DNA of 38,998 bases from Amycolatopsis orientalis DSM 43388 (GTDB taxonomy: Bacteria; Actinomycetota; Actinomycetes; Mycobacteriales; Pseudonocardiaceae), in NCBI RefSeq assembly GCF_000411975.1, contig NZ_ASXG01000008.1, positions 1-38,998 on the forward strand, written 5' to 3'. Position 1 is the stretch's first letter. Each line of letters begins with the position of its first letter. Position numbers and translations under genes: made by a program. The notes under the pieces are model-generated. The model made no database searches. It was not told the DNA's origin and saw only the letters and a program-made list of their open reading frames with translations. This document shows, in pieces, positions 15,339 through 23,774 of the stretch.

Positions 15339-16577
15339 GTGACCACGCCTGTTGTCCTGCTGACGGCCATCGGCGCACTTGTCGTCGGCGCGGTCGCCGG
15401 GTTCCTGGCCGCCCGGGCACGGGCCCGGCGCGAGGCGGTCCGGCCCACCGGCCCCACCGTCGCGGAACTGCTCGAACGGCTGATCCGCTCTTCGAACAAC
15501 GGCGTCATCGTGCTCAACCGGTTCGGCGACCTGGTGCTGCACAATCCGCGGGCGTACGAACTCGGCCTCGTCCGGGTGAACCAGGCCGATCCGCGGGCGC
15601 GCAAGGCCGCCGAGCAGGTCGTCGAGACCGACGAGCCGATGGAGGTCGACCTCTCGCCGCTGGAGAACCGCGGCCGCCGCCAGCCCGAGGCGGTGCTCGG
15701 CGAGGTCCGGCCGCTCGGCGACGGGTTCACCGTCGTCGAGGCCGTCGACCACTCCGAGGCGATCCGGCTGGAGGCGGTCCGCCGGGACTTCGTCGCGAAC
15801 GTCAGCCACGAGCTGAAGACCCCGGTCGGCGCGATCGCGCTGCTCACCGAGGCCGTGCTGGACGCCGCCGAGGACGTCGACGAGGTCCGCCGCTTCGGCG
15901 GCAAGATCCTGCGCGAGTCCACCCGGCTCGGCCAGCTCGTCACCGAGCTGATCGCGCTGTCGCGCCTCCAGGGCGCCGAACGGCTGCCCGACCTCAACGT
16001 GGTCGAGGTCGACGCCGTCGTGCGCGAGGCGCTCGGGCGCACCACGCTGTCCGCGGAATCCGCCGACATCACCATCACCACCGACGCGCCGAGCGGCCTG
16101 CTCATCGAGGGCGACCGGACGCTGCTGGTCACCGCGCTGTCGAACCTGCTGGAGAACGCGGTCGCGTACTCGTCGGCGGGCAGCCCGGTGTCGATCTCGC
16201 GCCGGCTCGCCGACGGCATGGTCGAAATCGCGGTGACCGACCGCGGCATCGGCATCGCCGAGGACGAGCAGCAGCGCGTGTTCGAGCGCTTCTACCGCGC
16301 GGACAAGGCGCGTTCGCGCGCCACCGGCGGCACCGGCCTCGGACTGGCGATCGTGAAACACGTCGCGGCCAACCACGGCGGTTCGGTCGGCCTGTGGAGC
16401 CGTCCCGGCACCGGGTCGACCTTCACCCTGCGCATCCCCGCGCACGTGCGCACCGAACCCGCCGACACCGCACGCAAGGTCGCGCCCGCGCGGCCGGACA
16501 AGACCCCCGAGCGGACACCCCGGCTCGTGGCAACCGGGCAGGAAGTCTCCAGCCCAGACCATGGAGGAAACCTGTGA
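15339..16577 (+). CDS. senX3: Sensor histidine kinase SenX3
   Basis: SenX3 senses phosphate limitation with the PstSCAB/PhoU system and phosphorylates RegX3. The 412-residue protein has one clear membrane helix at residues 4-24, a PAS-like domain at about 45-130, and a HisKA domain with the phospho-accepting H157 in FVANVSHELKTPVGA. The ATPase domain shows the N box NLLENAVAYSS, DRGIGIA, the F box VFERFYRADKAR and the G box GGTGLGLAIVKH. The C-terminal 45 residues are a Pro/Arg-rich tail. GTG 15339 begins directly before the membrane helix. The stop overlaps the regX3 start by four bases. Confidence 0.94.
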   Translation: MTTPVVLLTAIGALVVGAVAGFLAARARARREAVRPTGPTVAELLERLIRSSNNGVIVLNRFGDLVLHNPRAYELGLVRVNQADPRARKAAEQVVETDEPMEVDLSPLENRGRRQPEAVLGEVRPLGDGFTVVEAVDHSEAIRLEAVRRDFVANVSHELKTPVGAIALLTEAVLDAAEDVDEVRRFGGKILRESTRLGQLVTELIALSRLQGAERLPDLNVVEVDAVVREALGRTTLSAESADITITTDAPSGLLIEGDRTLLVTALSNLLENAVAYSSAGSPVSISRRLADGMVEIAVTDRGIGIAEDEQQRVFERFYRADKARSRATGGTGLGLAIVKHVAANHGGSVGLWSRPGTGSTFTLRIPAHVRTEPADTARKVAPARPDKTPERTPRLVATGQEVSSPDHGGNL

Positions 16578-17263
16578 CGAGGGTTCTCATAGTCGAGGAC
16601 GAAGAGTCCTTCGCCGACCCGCTCGCTTTCTTGCTGCGCAAGGAGGGCTTCACCGCCGCGGTGGCGGCGACCGGCCAGCAGGCGCTCGAAGAGTTCGACC
16701 GCAACGGAGCCGACATCGTGCTGCTCGACCTGATGCTGCCCGGGATGAGCGGCACCGACGTGTGCAAGCAGCTGCGGCAGCGTTCCGCGGTGCCGGTGAT
16801 CATGGTGACCGCGCGCGACAGCGAGATCGACAAGGTCGTCGGGCTGGAACTCGGCGCCGACGACTACGTGACCAAGCCGTACTCAGCGCGCGAGCTGATC
16901 GCGCGGGTGCGCGCGGTGCTTCGCCGCGGCGGGGAGCCGGGCAGCGACGGCGAACTCGCGCCGCTGGTGCTGTCGGCCGGACCGGTGCGGATGGACGTCG
17001 AACGGCACGTGGTGACGGTGGACGGCGGCGAGGTTTCGCTGCCGCTCAAGGAGTTCGACCTGCTCGAGTACCTGCTGCGCAACGTCGGCCGGGTGCTCAC
17101 CCGCGGCCAGCTGATCGACCGGGTGTGGGGCGCGGACTACGTCGGCGACACCAAGACCCTCGACGTCCACGTGAAGCGGCTCCGCTCGAAGATCGAGCCG
17201 GACCCGGGTTCGCCGCGGCACCTGGTGACCGTGCGCGGGCTCGGCTACAAGTTCGAGACCTGA
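16574..17263 (+). CDS. regX3: Response regulator RegX3
   Basis: RegX3 is the partner of SenX3 and controls phosphate-starvation genes. The 229-residue OmpR/PhoB-type protein has a receiver domain (1-120) with acidic pocket E8-D9, phospho-acceptor D52 in VLLDLMLPG, T81 in MVTARDS and K103 in YVTKPYSARE. A winged-helix DNA-binding domain (about 132-229) ends in VTVRGLGYKFET. GTG 16574 overlaps the senX3 stop (GTGA) and has GGAGG at 16563-16567, six bases upstream, so translation is coupled. A terminator-like hairpin follows at 17317. Confidence 0.97.
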   Translation: MTRVLIVEDEESFADPLAFLLRKEGFTAAVAATGQQALEEFDRNGADIVLLDLMLPGMSGTDVCKQLRQRSAVPVIMVTARDSEIDKVVGLELGADDYVTKPYSARELIARVRAVLRRGGEPGSDGELAPLVLSAGPVRMDVERHVVTVDGGEVSLPLKEFDLLEYLLRNVGRVLTRGQLIDRVWGADYVGDTKTLDVHVKRLRSKIEPDPGSPRHLVTVRGLGYKFET

Positions 17264-17316
17264 GCGGTTCCCCGGCGGACGAGGGGTCGGCCGGGGTGTC
17301 GGGAACGGCCGGACGA

Positions 17317-17365
17317 GGGCCCCATGCGGGTAGCTGATGCCCGCAAGGGGCCCTTCACGGTTTTT
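17317..17365 (+). terminator. Terminator of senX3-regX3, built from a family B repeat
   Basis: GGGCCCC (17317-17323) pairs with GGGGCCC (17347-17353), and GCGGG (17326-17330) with CCCGC (17340-17344), around the loop. A run of five T follows at 17361-17365. The right arm with CCCTTCACGG belongs to the repeat family seen at 5337-5449. Confidence 0.65.
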
Positions 17366-17478
17366 GCCCGGGTTTCAACGCACACTGTGCTGGTTCGCGC
17401 ACGCTGAGTTGGTGTCGATCCGAGTGGAGTTGGTTACAGTTTCGAGACCTGGCACTGGGACCGGTACGCTGAATCCTC

Positions 17479-18462
17479 GTGCGCCTAGGGGTACTCGACG
17501 TCGGTTCCAACACCGTCCACTTGCTCGTGGTCGACGCCCACCGTGGCGCCCACCCGACCCCGATGCACTCCGAGAAAACGATGCTGCGGCTGGCCGAACA
17601 GCTCACCGGGTCCGGCGAGCTGAGCCGTTCCGGCGCGGACGGCCTGGTCCGGGCGGTCGAATCGGCCAAGGCCGCGGCCGCGCGGCTCGGCTGCGAGGAC
17701 GTCATGGCGTTCGCGACGTCCGCGGTGCGCGAGGCGAAGAACTCGGCGAAAGTGCTGGCCAGGGTGGCCGCCGAGACCGGCGTCACCCTGCGGGTGCTGT
17801 CCGGCGAGGACGAGGCACGGCTCACCTTCCTGGCGGTGCGCCGCTGGTACGGCTGGTCGGCCGGGCAACTGCTGGTGCTGGACATCGGCGGCGGGTCGTT
17901 CGAGGTCGCGATGGGCCGCGACGAGGAGCCCGAACTCGCCGAATCGCTTCCGCTCGGCGCCGGGCGCACCACCCGCACCCGCTTCCGGCACGACCCGCCC
18001 ACCCGCTCCGAGGTCGTCGCGACCTCGGCCTGGCTCGAGGACCAGCTCGCCGGGCTCGCGAAGAAGGTCGCCGCGCAGGGCCTTCCGGACCGGGTCGTGG
18101 CGACCTCCAAGACGTTCCGCTCGCTCGCCCGGCTGACCGGGGCGGCCCCCTCGGCGGCCGGCCCCCGCGTGCGCCGTACGCTGACTGACACCGCCCTTCG
18201 CCAGCTCATCGCCTTCATTTCGCGGATGACCGCCGCGGATCTGGGCCAGCTGGAAGGCGTCAGCCCGAGCCGGTCGCATCAGCTCGTGGCGGGCGCGTTG
18301 GTGGCGCAGGCCGCGATGCGGGCACTCTCCCTCACCGAGTTGGAGATTTGCCCCTGGGCGCTGCGAGAGGGTGTCATCCTGCGGCGGTTGGACCACGCCA
18401 ACGGCGCGGACGAAACTGGGACGGCCCTCGCCGGCGTTTCGGCGAGCGGGGAGGACCGGTGA
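17479..18462 (+). CDS. ppx: Ppx/GppA-family exopolyphosphatase
   Basis: This enzyme removes terminal phosphate from polyphosphate or hydrolyses pppGpp. The 327-residue single-module protein has the ASKHA phosphate-1 motif LGVLDVGSNTVHLLV (3-17), the catalytic glutamate region FATSAVREAKNS, the segment RVLSGEDEARLTF, and phosphate-2 LVLDIGGGSFEVA. It lacks the C-terminal HD domain of longer homologues, like M. tuberculosis Ppx1 (Rv0496). GTG 17479 is the start by homology. Being two genes from senX3-regX3, it fits the phosphate theme. Its stop overlaps a small ORF at 18459 (GTGA). Confidence 0.94.
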   Translation: MRLGVLDVGSNTVHLLVVDAHRGAHPTPMHSEKTMLRLAEQLTGSGELSRSGADGLVRAVESAKAAAARLGCEDVMAFATSAVREAKNSAKVLARVAAETGVTLRVLSGEDEARLTFLAVRRWYGWSAGQLLVLDIGGGSFEVAMGRDEEPELAESLPLGAGRTTRTRFRHDPPTRSEVVATSAWLEDQLAGLAKKVAAQGLPDRVVATSKTFRSLARLTGAAPSAAGPRVRRTLTDTALRQLIAFISRMTAADLGQLEGVSPSRSHQLVAGALVAQAAMRALSLTELEICPWALREGVILRRLDHANGADETGTALAGVSASGEDR

Positions 18463-18614
18463 AAGCAGCGGACTGGACTTGGCCGACGAAGACCAGGCAC
18501 GGTGAAGAGGTGACGGACATGCACTGCACGGTGTCGATCGCGCGCGGCTCCGGAGGCAGGTGTGCCCGAGTGACCACAACCAACCCCGAGCGCGCTTTGG
18601 ACAGCACGGTATGA
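18459..18614 (+). CDS. Small ORF (51 residues) coupling ppx to the next gene
   Basis: GTG 18459 overlaps the ppx stop in GTGA and has GGGGAGG at 18448-18454, four bases upstream. The frame ends in TGA at 18612-18614, overlapping the ATG of the following membrane-protein gene (ATGA at 18611). That gene has no ribosome site of its own at ATG 18611, so re-initiation from this ORF would explain its translation. The 51-residue product begins VKAADWTWPTKTRHGEE and holds two cysteines; I recognise no family. Third-position G+C is about 78 percent, lower than neighbouring genes. It may be a true peptide, a leader whose translation matters more than its product, or chance. Confidence 0.45.
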   Translation: MKAADWTWPTKTRHGEEVTDMHCTVSIARGSGGRCARVTTTNPERALDSTV

Positions 18615-20308
18615 CGGACCAGACCGGCGGCGACCAGCCCCAGAAGACCGTGGCCGAACTGCTCGCCCAGCACGGGCAGCAGGTCGACGGCGGACGGCGA
18701 CGCAGGCGCAGGGCGGCCGATGACGAGGACGAGGCCGCTCCGCGGCGCTCGGGCCTCACCGACACCGGACCGCAGGCGATCATCGACCGGGTCGCGTCCG
18801 AGGGCGGCACTCCGCCGCCTCCGTCGCGTCCCCCGGGCGGCCGCCGCCGTCCGGACGCGGCGCGCCCGGCCCCGCAGGAATCGGGCCAGTACCCGCGTCC
18901 TGGGCAGCAGCCTTCAGGGCAGTACCCCGCACCGCAGGACTCCGGGCCGCGAAACGCCCAGCCTTCCGGGCAGCGTCCGGCTCCGCAGGAGTCGGGCCAG
19001 TACCCGGTGAACGGCCAGCAGGACTCGGCGTACGTGCGTCCCCCGGCTCCGCCGCAGGAGTCCGGGCAGTACCCGCGCCCGGCCAACGGCCAGCAGGATT
19101 CGGCCTACGTGCGCCCGCCCGCGCCGCCGCAGGAGTCGGGCCAGTTCGCCCGCCCCGCGCCGCCCGCGGCCGGTCCGCAGGGCACCGGCTACGTGCGTCC
19201 GCCGGCTCCGCCGCAGGAATCCGGGCAGATGCCGGTGCCGCCGCGTGGCCGTCCGCCGCGTCCAAGGGCCGCCGACGAGGAAACCCGCGACGCGGTGCCG
19301 CCGCTCCGCCGTCGTCCCGCCCCGCAGCCGCCGCAGACTCCGCAGCCGCCGGACGGTGGCCTGGCGGCCCGGCTCGACGGTGTCGACGGCGAGGCCCCGG
19401 AACCGCCCGCCGCGCCGATGGCGAGCGGTGCGTTCCCAGCGCCCGGCGCCCCGGCAGCTCCGCCCAACCGGCCGCGGCGCGCTCCGGCCCGCCGTCCGGC
19501 GCCGAAACAGGAGCCGCACACCGAGCAGTTCGACGCGATCGACGGCCCGCCCGCCGAGCCCGTCGCCGAGGACGCGCCGCCCGCGGGTCTCGCCGGCTGG
19601 CGGCAGCGTCGGCAGGCGGAACAGCTGGAGGACACCGAGGTCGGCATGATGCCGGCCGTCCCGCCGGCTGGGGCGAAGCCGGAACCGGCCGCGGAGTACG
19701 CCGAGGACGACTACGTCGACGACGGCTACGAGGACGAGTACCCGCCCGCGGATTACGACGCGGGCCCGCCGACCGCGGGCTACCCGGCCCCGATGCCGTT
19801 CGCGCCGGGCGGCAAGGAACCGGTCGAGGACGATCTGGCCGAGTACGAGCGCGAGTTCGCCGAGCCGTCCGGCTACCCCGAGGGCCAGCCGGACTTCGAG
19901 GGCGACGACGGCTACGGGTACGAGCACGCCGAGGGCTACGAGCACGCCGAGGGGTACGCCGAAGGCGACGAGTACGACGACTACCCCGAGGAAGCCGTCG
20001 CCGAGGACGCTCCGGAGGCCGAAGCCGAGCCGGAACCCGCGGTGTCCGCGGGCAAGCAGTGGCTGACGCTGGCCGGGCAGCTGGCGCTGGGCGTCGTCGG
20101 CGGGGCCGCGGTGTGGCTCGGCTTCAACTGGCTGTGGGTCAACCTCGCGCCGGCCGCGCTCGTGGGCGCGCTGCTGGTGATCGTCGCACTGGTCTGGATC
20201 GTGCGGAAGATCCGCCGCGCCGAGGACCTGCAGACGACGCTGCTGGCGATTCTCGTCGGACTGGTGGTGACGGTGTCGCCCGCGGCGCTGTTGCTGGTGG
20301 CCAAGTAA
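18611..20308 (+). CDS. Proline-rich, repeat-containing membrane protein (Rv0497-like)
   Basis: The 565-residue protein begins MTDQTGGDQPQKTVAELLAQHG, a conserved N-terminal box of this family. A long disordered region (about 55-480) follows, with repeated PPQESGQYPRP and AYVRPPAPPQESGQ units (about 85-210) and an acidic Glu/Asp/Tyr part including tandem YEHAEG. The last 90 residues form three hydrophobic helices (about 482-502, 505-530 and 545-565) with a basic loop, VRKIRRAEDLQT. Function is unknown; position after ppx matches Rv0497. It is much longer than mycobacterial forms because of the repeats. ATG 18611 is preferred; GTG 18560 with GGAGG five bases upstream is an alternative. Confidence 0.86.
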   Translation: MTDQTGGDQPQKTVAELLAQHGQQVDGGRRRRRRAADDEDEAAPRRSGLTDTGPQAIIDRVASEGGTPPPPSRPPGGRRRPDAARPAPQESGQYPRPGQQPSGQYPAPQDSGPRNAQPSGQRPAPQESGQYPVNGQQDSAYVRPPAPPQESGQYPRPANGQQDSAYVRPPAPPQESGQFARPAPPAAGPQGTGYVRPPAPPQESGQMPVPPRGRPPRPRAADEETRDAVPPLRRRPAPQPPQTPQPPDGGLAARLDGVDGEAPEPPAAPMASGAFPAPGAPAAPPNRPRRAPARRPAPKQEPHTEQFDAIDGPPAEPVAEDAPPAGLAGWRQRRQAEQLEDTEVGMMPAVPPAGAKPEPAAEYAEDDYVDDGYEDEYPPADYDAGPPTAGYPAPMPFAPGGKEPVEDDLAEYEREFAEPSGYPEGQPDFEGDDGYGYEHAEGYEHAEGYAEGDEYDDYPEEAVAEDAPEAEAEPEPAVSAGKQWLTLAGQLALGVVGGAAVWLGFNWLWVNLAPAALVGALLVIVALVWIVRKIRRAEDLQTTLLAILVGLVVTVSPAALLLVAK

Positions 20309-20342
20309 CCCGCCGCCGAGGACGCTGGGGCAGGATGGGCGC

Positions 20343-21146
20343 GTGAGTGAGAGCGCGCCCGTCCCCGTGGGTCTGAGCACCGCCTCGGTGTGGCCGCTGC
20401 GCGCGGGCGCGGCGTTCGAGCTGGCCGCGGATCTCGGCTACGACGGCGTCGAGGTCATGGTGTGGGCCGACCCGATCAGCCAGGACGTCTCGGCGATCCG
20501 GCGCTGGTCGCAGCGCACCGGGATGCCGGTGCTGTCGATCCATTCGCCGTCGCTGCTGATCACGCAGCGGATCTGGTCGCCGGACCCGGAGGTGCGGCTG
20601 CGCCGGTCCGTGGACGCCGCGCTGGAACTCGGCGCGCGCACGGTCGTGGTGCACCCGCCGTTTCGCTGGCAGCGCCGGTACGGCGACGCGTTCGGCGATC
20701 TGGTGGACGAACTGGAGGACGCCAGCGGCATCGACGTCGCGGTGGAGAACATGTTCAAGGTCCGCCCGCCCGGCGGATCGCGCGACGCCCGGGTGTCGGC
20801 GTTCCGGCCCTCGATCGACCCCACCGACGTCGGGTTCCGCCACTACACCCTGGACCTGTCGCATTCGGCGGCGGCGCGGATGGACGCGCTGGCGCTGGCC
20901 GACCGGATGGGGAAGGGCTTGAGCCACGTCCATCTGGCGGACGGGACGGGGATTCCCAAGGACGAGCACCTGATTCCGGGCCATGGCGGGCAGCCGTGCG
21001 CGGAGCTGCTGGAGAAGCTGGTCACCGACGGGTTTTCCGGGCAGGTGGTGCTGGAGGTCAACACTCGGCACGCGACTGGCGCGGCATCGCGAGCGCGGGC
21101 GTTGGCGGAGGCGCTGTTGTTTGCTCGGTTGCATCTCGGGCAGTGA
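20343..21146 (+). CDS. Sugar phosphate isomerase/epimerase family protein (Rv0498-like)
   Basis: The 267-residue protein has the TIM-barrel fold of the xylose isomerase-like/AP endonuclease 2 family. Metal-binding and barrel-end motifs are visible: VLSIHSPSLL, VVVHPPF, DVAVENMF (acidic ligand), LDLSH, LSHVHLADG, IPGHG and VVLEVNTRH. The substrate is not known. It starts at GTG 20343, 34 bases after the membrane protein, matching the order Rv0497-Rv0498. The last 110 bases of the gene region recur twice in decayed form just downstream (21311-21497), which is unusual. Confidence 0.9.
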   Translation: MSESAPVPVGLSTASVWPLRAGAAFELAADLGYDGVEVMVWADPISQDVSAIRRWSQRTGMPVLSIHSPSLLITQRIWSPDPEVRLRRSVDAALELGARTVVVHPPFRWQRRYGDAFGDLVDELEDASGIDVAVENMFKVRPPGGSRDARVSAFRPSIDPTDVGFRHYTLDLSHSAAARMDALALADRMGKGLSHVHLADGTGIPKDEHLIPGHGGQPCAELLEKLVTDGFSGQVVLEVNTRHATGAASRARALAEALLFARLHLGQ

Positions 21147-21497
21147 TCGGTGGACGTGGTGTGGCGGCTGCGCGGGAAGGCTGGTCGTTGACGGCGAATT
21201 CGGCCAGGTCGGCAGGAGGCGTGCGGTTGGTCGTCTGGTCGCGGGCAGGGCTGGGTTCGGCGGTTGATCCGCGTGTTCGGGGGTGTGGCGTGCGGTCGTG
21301 TGTGGGGTTGCTGGAGGTCAACCCTCGGCACGCGGCTGGCGTTGGCGGAGGCGCTCTTGTTCGCCCGGTTGCACCTCGGGCAGTGATCGGTGGGCGTGGT
21401 GGGCGGTCGTGTGCGGGGTTGCTGGAGGTCAACCCTCGGCACGCGGCTGGCGTTGGCGGAGGCGCTGTTGTTCGCCCGGTTGCACCTCGGGCAATGA
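21051..21497 (+). repeat. Duplicated gene tails after the isomerase gene
   Basis: The 3' end of the isomerase gene (21051-21160, including its stop) is repeated at 21311-21401 and 21422-21497. The two extra copies stand in tandem with a period of 111 bases. Both share a 20-base deletion relative to the gene, so they descend from one shortened copy. Each still ends with codons for about 17 C-terminal residues (ALAEALLFARLHLGQ) and the stop. The whole gene-free stretch 21147-21658 is 512 bases; outside these copies I see no feature except the presumed promoter of the next gene. Confidence 0.85.
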
Positions 21498-21658
21498 CCC
21501 GCGGGTGATCTTGCTCGGCTGTCCGGGCGGTCCCTGCCCGGCTCGGCTCGCAATGGCGGCCAGGCACCGTAAAGTGCGGGCGTGACCTCGTTGCCATCGC
21601 CGTCTCCAGATTTCGCCGGACCCGGTTCCACGCGCCGTATCGCCGTGGCCGGTCGTCC

Positions 21659-22489
21659 GTGAGCGCGGCCGACGACACCGCGACCGCCTTCGACGCGGCC
21701 ACCGCAGTCCGGTCGCTCGGGGACAGCACGTTCACCGCGACGTTGCGTGCGGAATGGGCGATCGGGGTTCATCCGCACGGCGGATTCCTGGTGGCGCTGC
21801 TGGCGAAGACCGCCGCCGCCGCGTTGCACGAACGCGGGGACGCGACCGTCGACCCGCTCGCGGTGAGCACCGAATTCCTGCACGCGCCCGCGCTCGGCCC
21901 GGTGTTGCTGCGCGCCGATGTGCGCAAGGTCGGCCGCCGGGTGTCGGTGGTCGCGGTGTCGCTCGAACAGCGCGGCCGGGCTTGCGTCGAGGCGAGGGTC
22001 ACGGTCGGCCGGTTGCCGATGCGCCGTTCCGAATGGACGGATCTGCCGCAGATGCCCGCCGAACCGCCGGCGAGCGCGCCGCAGTTCGGCAAGGACACCC
22101 CGGAAGGCCCGTTCCACCTGTCCGCTGCCTGCGACGTGCGGCTGGACCCGGCGACCGCGGGGTTCCTGTCCGGACGCACCGGCGACCCGCCCCGGCTGCG
22201 GATGTGGGCGCGTCCGCGCACCGGCCAGCCCGACGTCTACTTCTCGCTGCTGGCCGGCGACCTCAACCCGCCGGTAGTGGCGAACCTCGGACGGTTCGGC
22301 TGGGCCCCGACCGTCCAGATGACCTCGCTGGTGCGCACCCGCCCGGCCCCCGGCTGGCTCCGGATCCTCGTCGAAGCCCGGTCGGTGCACGAGCCGTGGT
22401 TCGACTCGGACGCGACCGTCGTGGACGCGCAAGGCCGGCTTGTCGCTCAGGTTCGGCAGCTGGCGCTCGCCCCGGCCCCGGGCGGCTGA
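21659..22489 (+). CDS. Acyl-CoA thioesterase-like double hotdog protein (Rv0499-like)
   Basis: The 276-residue protein fits the TesB-like family with two tandem hotdog folds: a first half (about 20-125) with AEWAIGVHPHGGFLVALLAKTA, and a second half (about 160-270) with GWAPTVQMTSLVRTRPAPGWL. Such proteins hydrolyse acyl-CoA thioesters; chain-length preference cannot be read from sequence. The start GTG 21659 gives a normal N terminus. It stands 24 bases before proC and both may be one unit; the order Rv0499-proC is kept. Homologues in mycobacteria are annotated as conserved hypothetical proteins. Confidence 0.85.
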   Translation: MSAADDTATAFDAATAVRSLGDSTFTATLRAEWAIGVHPHGGFLVALLAKTAAAALHERGDATVDPLAVSTEFLHAPALGPVLLRADVRKVGRRVSVVAVSLEQRGRACVEARVTVGRLPMRRSEWTDLPQMPAEPPASAPQFGKDTPEGPFHLSAACDVRLDPATAGFLSGRTGDPPRLRMWARPRTGQPDVYFSLLAGDLNPPVVANLGRFGWAPTVQMTSLVRTRPAPGWLRILVEARSVHEPWFDSDATVVDAQGRLVAQVRQLALAPAPGG

Positions 22490-22513
22490 GCCGCGTTTGG
22501 CACGCTGAAGCGC

Positions 22514-23326
22514 ATGAGTGTGATCGCGGTGCTGGGTGCGGGAAAGATCGGCGAAGCCCTGCTGTCGGGCCTGCTCAACGGCGGCCACGAGCCAGGCGAC
22601 CTGCTCTTCACCGAGCGGTACGAGGAGCGGGCGCGCGAGCTGGAGACCCGCTACCCGGGCATGAAAGCGGTGTCGGTCGCGGACGCGGCCCGGCGGGCGG
22701 ACATCCTCGTGGTCGCGGTGAAGCCGCAGGACATCGAGCCGGTGCTGGAAGAGCTGGCCCCGCTGCTCGGGGCGTCGTCGCTGGTCGTCTCGCTGTGCGC
22801 GGGCCTGCCGACCGCGCTGTACGAACGCCGGCTGGCCGAGGGCGTCCCGGTGGTCCGCGTGATGCCGAACACCCCGATGCTGGTCGGCGAGGCGATGAGC
22901 GCGATCTCGCCCGGCAAGCACGCGACGGCCGAGCACCTCGCGACGGTCAAGGAACTGCTGTCGCACGTCGGCCAGGTCGTCGAGGTGCCGGAGCGGCAGC
23001 AGGACGCGGTCACCGCGCTGTCCGGATCCGGTCCGGCGTACTTCTTCTACCTGGTCGAGGCCATGATCGACGCGGGCATCCTGCTCGGCCTGCCGCGCGC
23101 GCTGGCCGGGCAGCTGATCATCCAGTCCGCGGTCGGCGCGGCGAAGATGCTCGCCGAGGGCCAGGACCACCCGGTGCTGCTGCGCGAGGCGGTCACGTCC
23201 CCGGCCGGGACGACCATCAACGCGATCCGCGAGCTGGAGAAGCACGGCGTGCGCGCGGCGCTGCTCGACGCGATCGAGGCCGCCCGCGACCGGTCGGAGG
23301 AGCTGGGCCGGGCCCACGAAAACTGA
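22514..23326 (+). CDS. proC: Pyrroline-5-carboxylate reductase
   Basis: ProC catalyses the last step of proline synthesis, reducing pyrroline-5-carboxylate with NAD(P)H. The 270-residue protein has the Rossmann motif VLGAGKIGEALLSGLL (6-21), VVAVKPQDI, VVRVMPNTPMLVGEAMS, and the C-terminal signature ALSGSGPAYFFYLVEAMIDA with the substrate-binding segment REAVTSPAGTTINAIRELE. Length is standard. ATG 22514 is clear. A hairpin 11 bases after the stop probably ends the transcript. Confidence 0.97.
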   Translation: MSVIAVLGAGKIGEALLSGLLNGGHEPGDLLFTERYEERARELETRYPGMKAVSVADAARRADILVVAVKPQDIEPVLEELAPLLGASSLVVSLCAGLPTALYERRLAEGVPVVRVMPNTPMLVGEAMSAISPGKHATAEHLATVKELLSHVGQVVEVPERQQDAVTALSGSGPAYFFYLVEAMIDAGILLGLPRALAGQLIIQSAVGAAKMLAEGQDHPVLLREAVTSPAGTTINAIRELEKHGVRAALLDAIEAARDRSEELGRAHEN

Positions 23327-23337
23327 TCTCCGGGAGC

Positions 23338-23374
23338 GGCCGATCGTCCCGGTTCCGGAGCGGGGCGGTCGGCC
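23338..23374 (+). terminator. Hairpin after proC, probable terminator
   Basis: A 13-bp stem (23338-23350 with 23362-23374) contains two G-T pairs and an 11-base loop. It starts 11 bases after the proC stop. No T run follows. Confidence 0.6.
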
Positions 23375-23558
23375 GAATCCGGCAAACCGGACCCGGCTGC
23401 GCCGTCCGGGCTAAGCGAAGCCCCAGGTGAGGGCCCATCCTGGTGACAGGCGTCGCACGAGTCCCACCTGTCCCGCTACCCTCGGAAGAGCACGTGCGTG
23501 TCGATACCACAGGTGGGGAAGCCTCGTGGCGCGACACGTGTCGAAGGACGCGGTAAAC

Positions 23559-23774
23559 ATGTCGCCGAACAAGAAGGAGGATTTGCCCGCGGTAGGGCAG
23601 GTCCAGTTTTTGACAGTCGCCGAAGTGGCCACGCTGATGCGGGTCTCGAAGATGACCGTGTACCGCCTGGTGCATTCGGGCGAACTTCCCGCGGTCAGAG
23701 TCGGGAAGTCCTTCCGGGTGCCGGAAAAAGCGGTGCACGAGTACCTGCAGGGCGCTTACTTCGACGTCGGGTAG
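23559..23774 (+). CDS. Excisionase-family (MerR-like) HTH DNA-binding protein
   Basis: The 71-residue protein is almost entirely one winged helix-turn-helix of the excisionase/MerR type: FLTVAEVATLMRVSKMTVYRLVHSG, then the wing LPAVRVGKSFRVPEKAVHEYL. It is the counterpart of M. tuberculosis Rv0500A and is conserved next to the bS22-like gene in actinobacteria, so it is a chromosomal regulator and not a phage remnant. Targets are unknown. ATG 23559 is preferred by homology; in-frame GTG codons at 23526 and 23538 are possible alternatives. The ribosome site (GAAGGA) is weakly placed. Confidence 0.9.
   Translation: MSPNKKEDLPAVGQVQFLTVAEVATLMRVSKMTVYRLVHSGELPAVRVGKSFRVPEKAVHEYLQGAYFDVG

Noticed and set aside
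12711..16562. A 1283-codon open frame on the minus strand
   Set aside because: Only its last 302 codons (12711-13616) have gene-like features; the rest is antisense to the reductase and senX3 and reflects the lack of stops in very G+C-rich DNA.
18860..19230. Regular repeats that could suggest a CRISPR array
   Set aside because: Repeats are in frame, degenerate at third positions and code for Pro/Gln/Tyr units; there are no unique spacers of constant length and no cas genes.
20843..23317. An 824-codon minus-strand frame
   Set aside because: It is antisense to the isomerase, thioesterase and proC genes and passes through the decayed repeats; composition is shadow-like.
23559..23774. The excisionase-like gene as a sign of a prophage or integrated element
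   Set aside because: It has the conserved chromosomal neighbourhood (proC, bS22, epimerase) and there is no integrase or attachment site near it.
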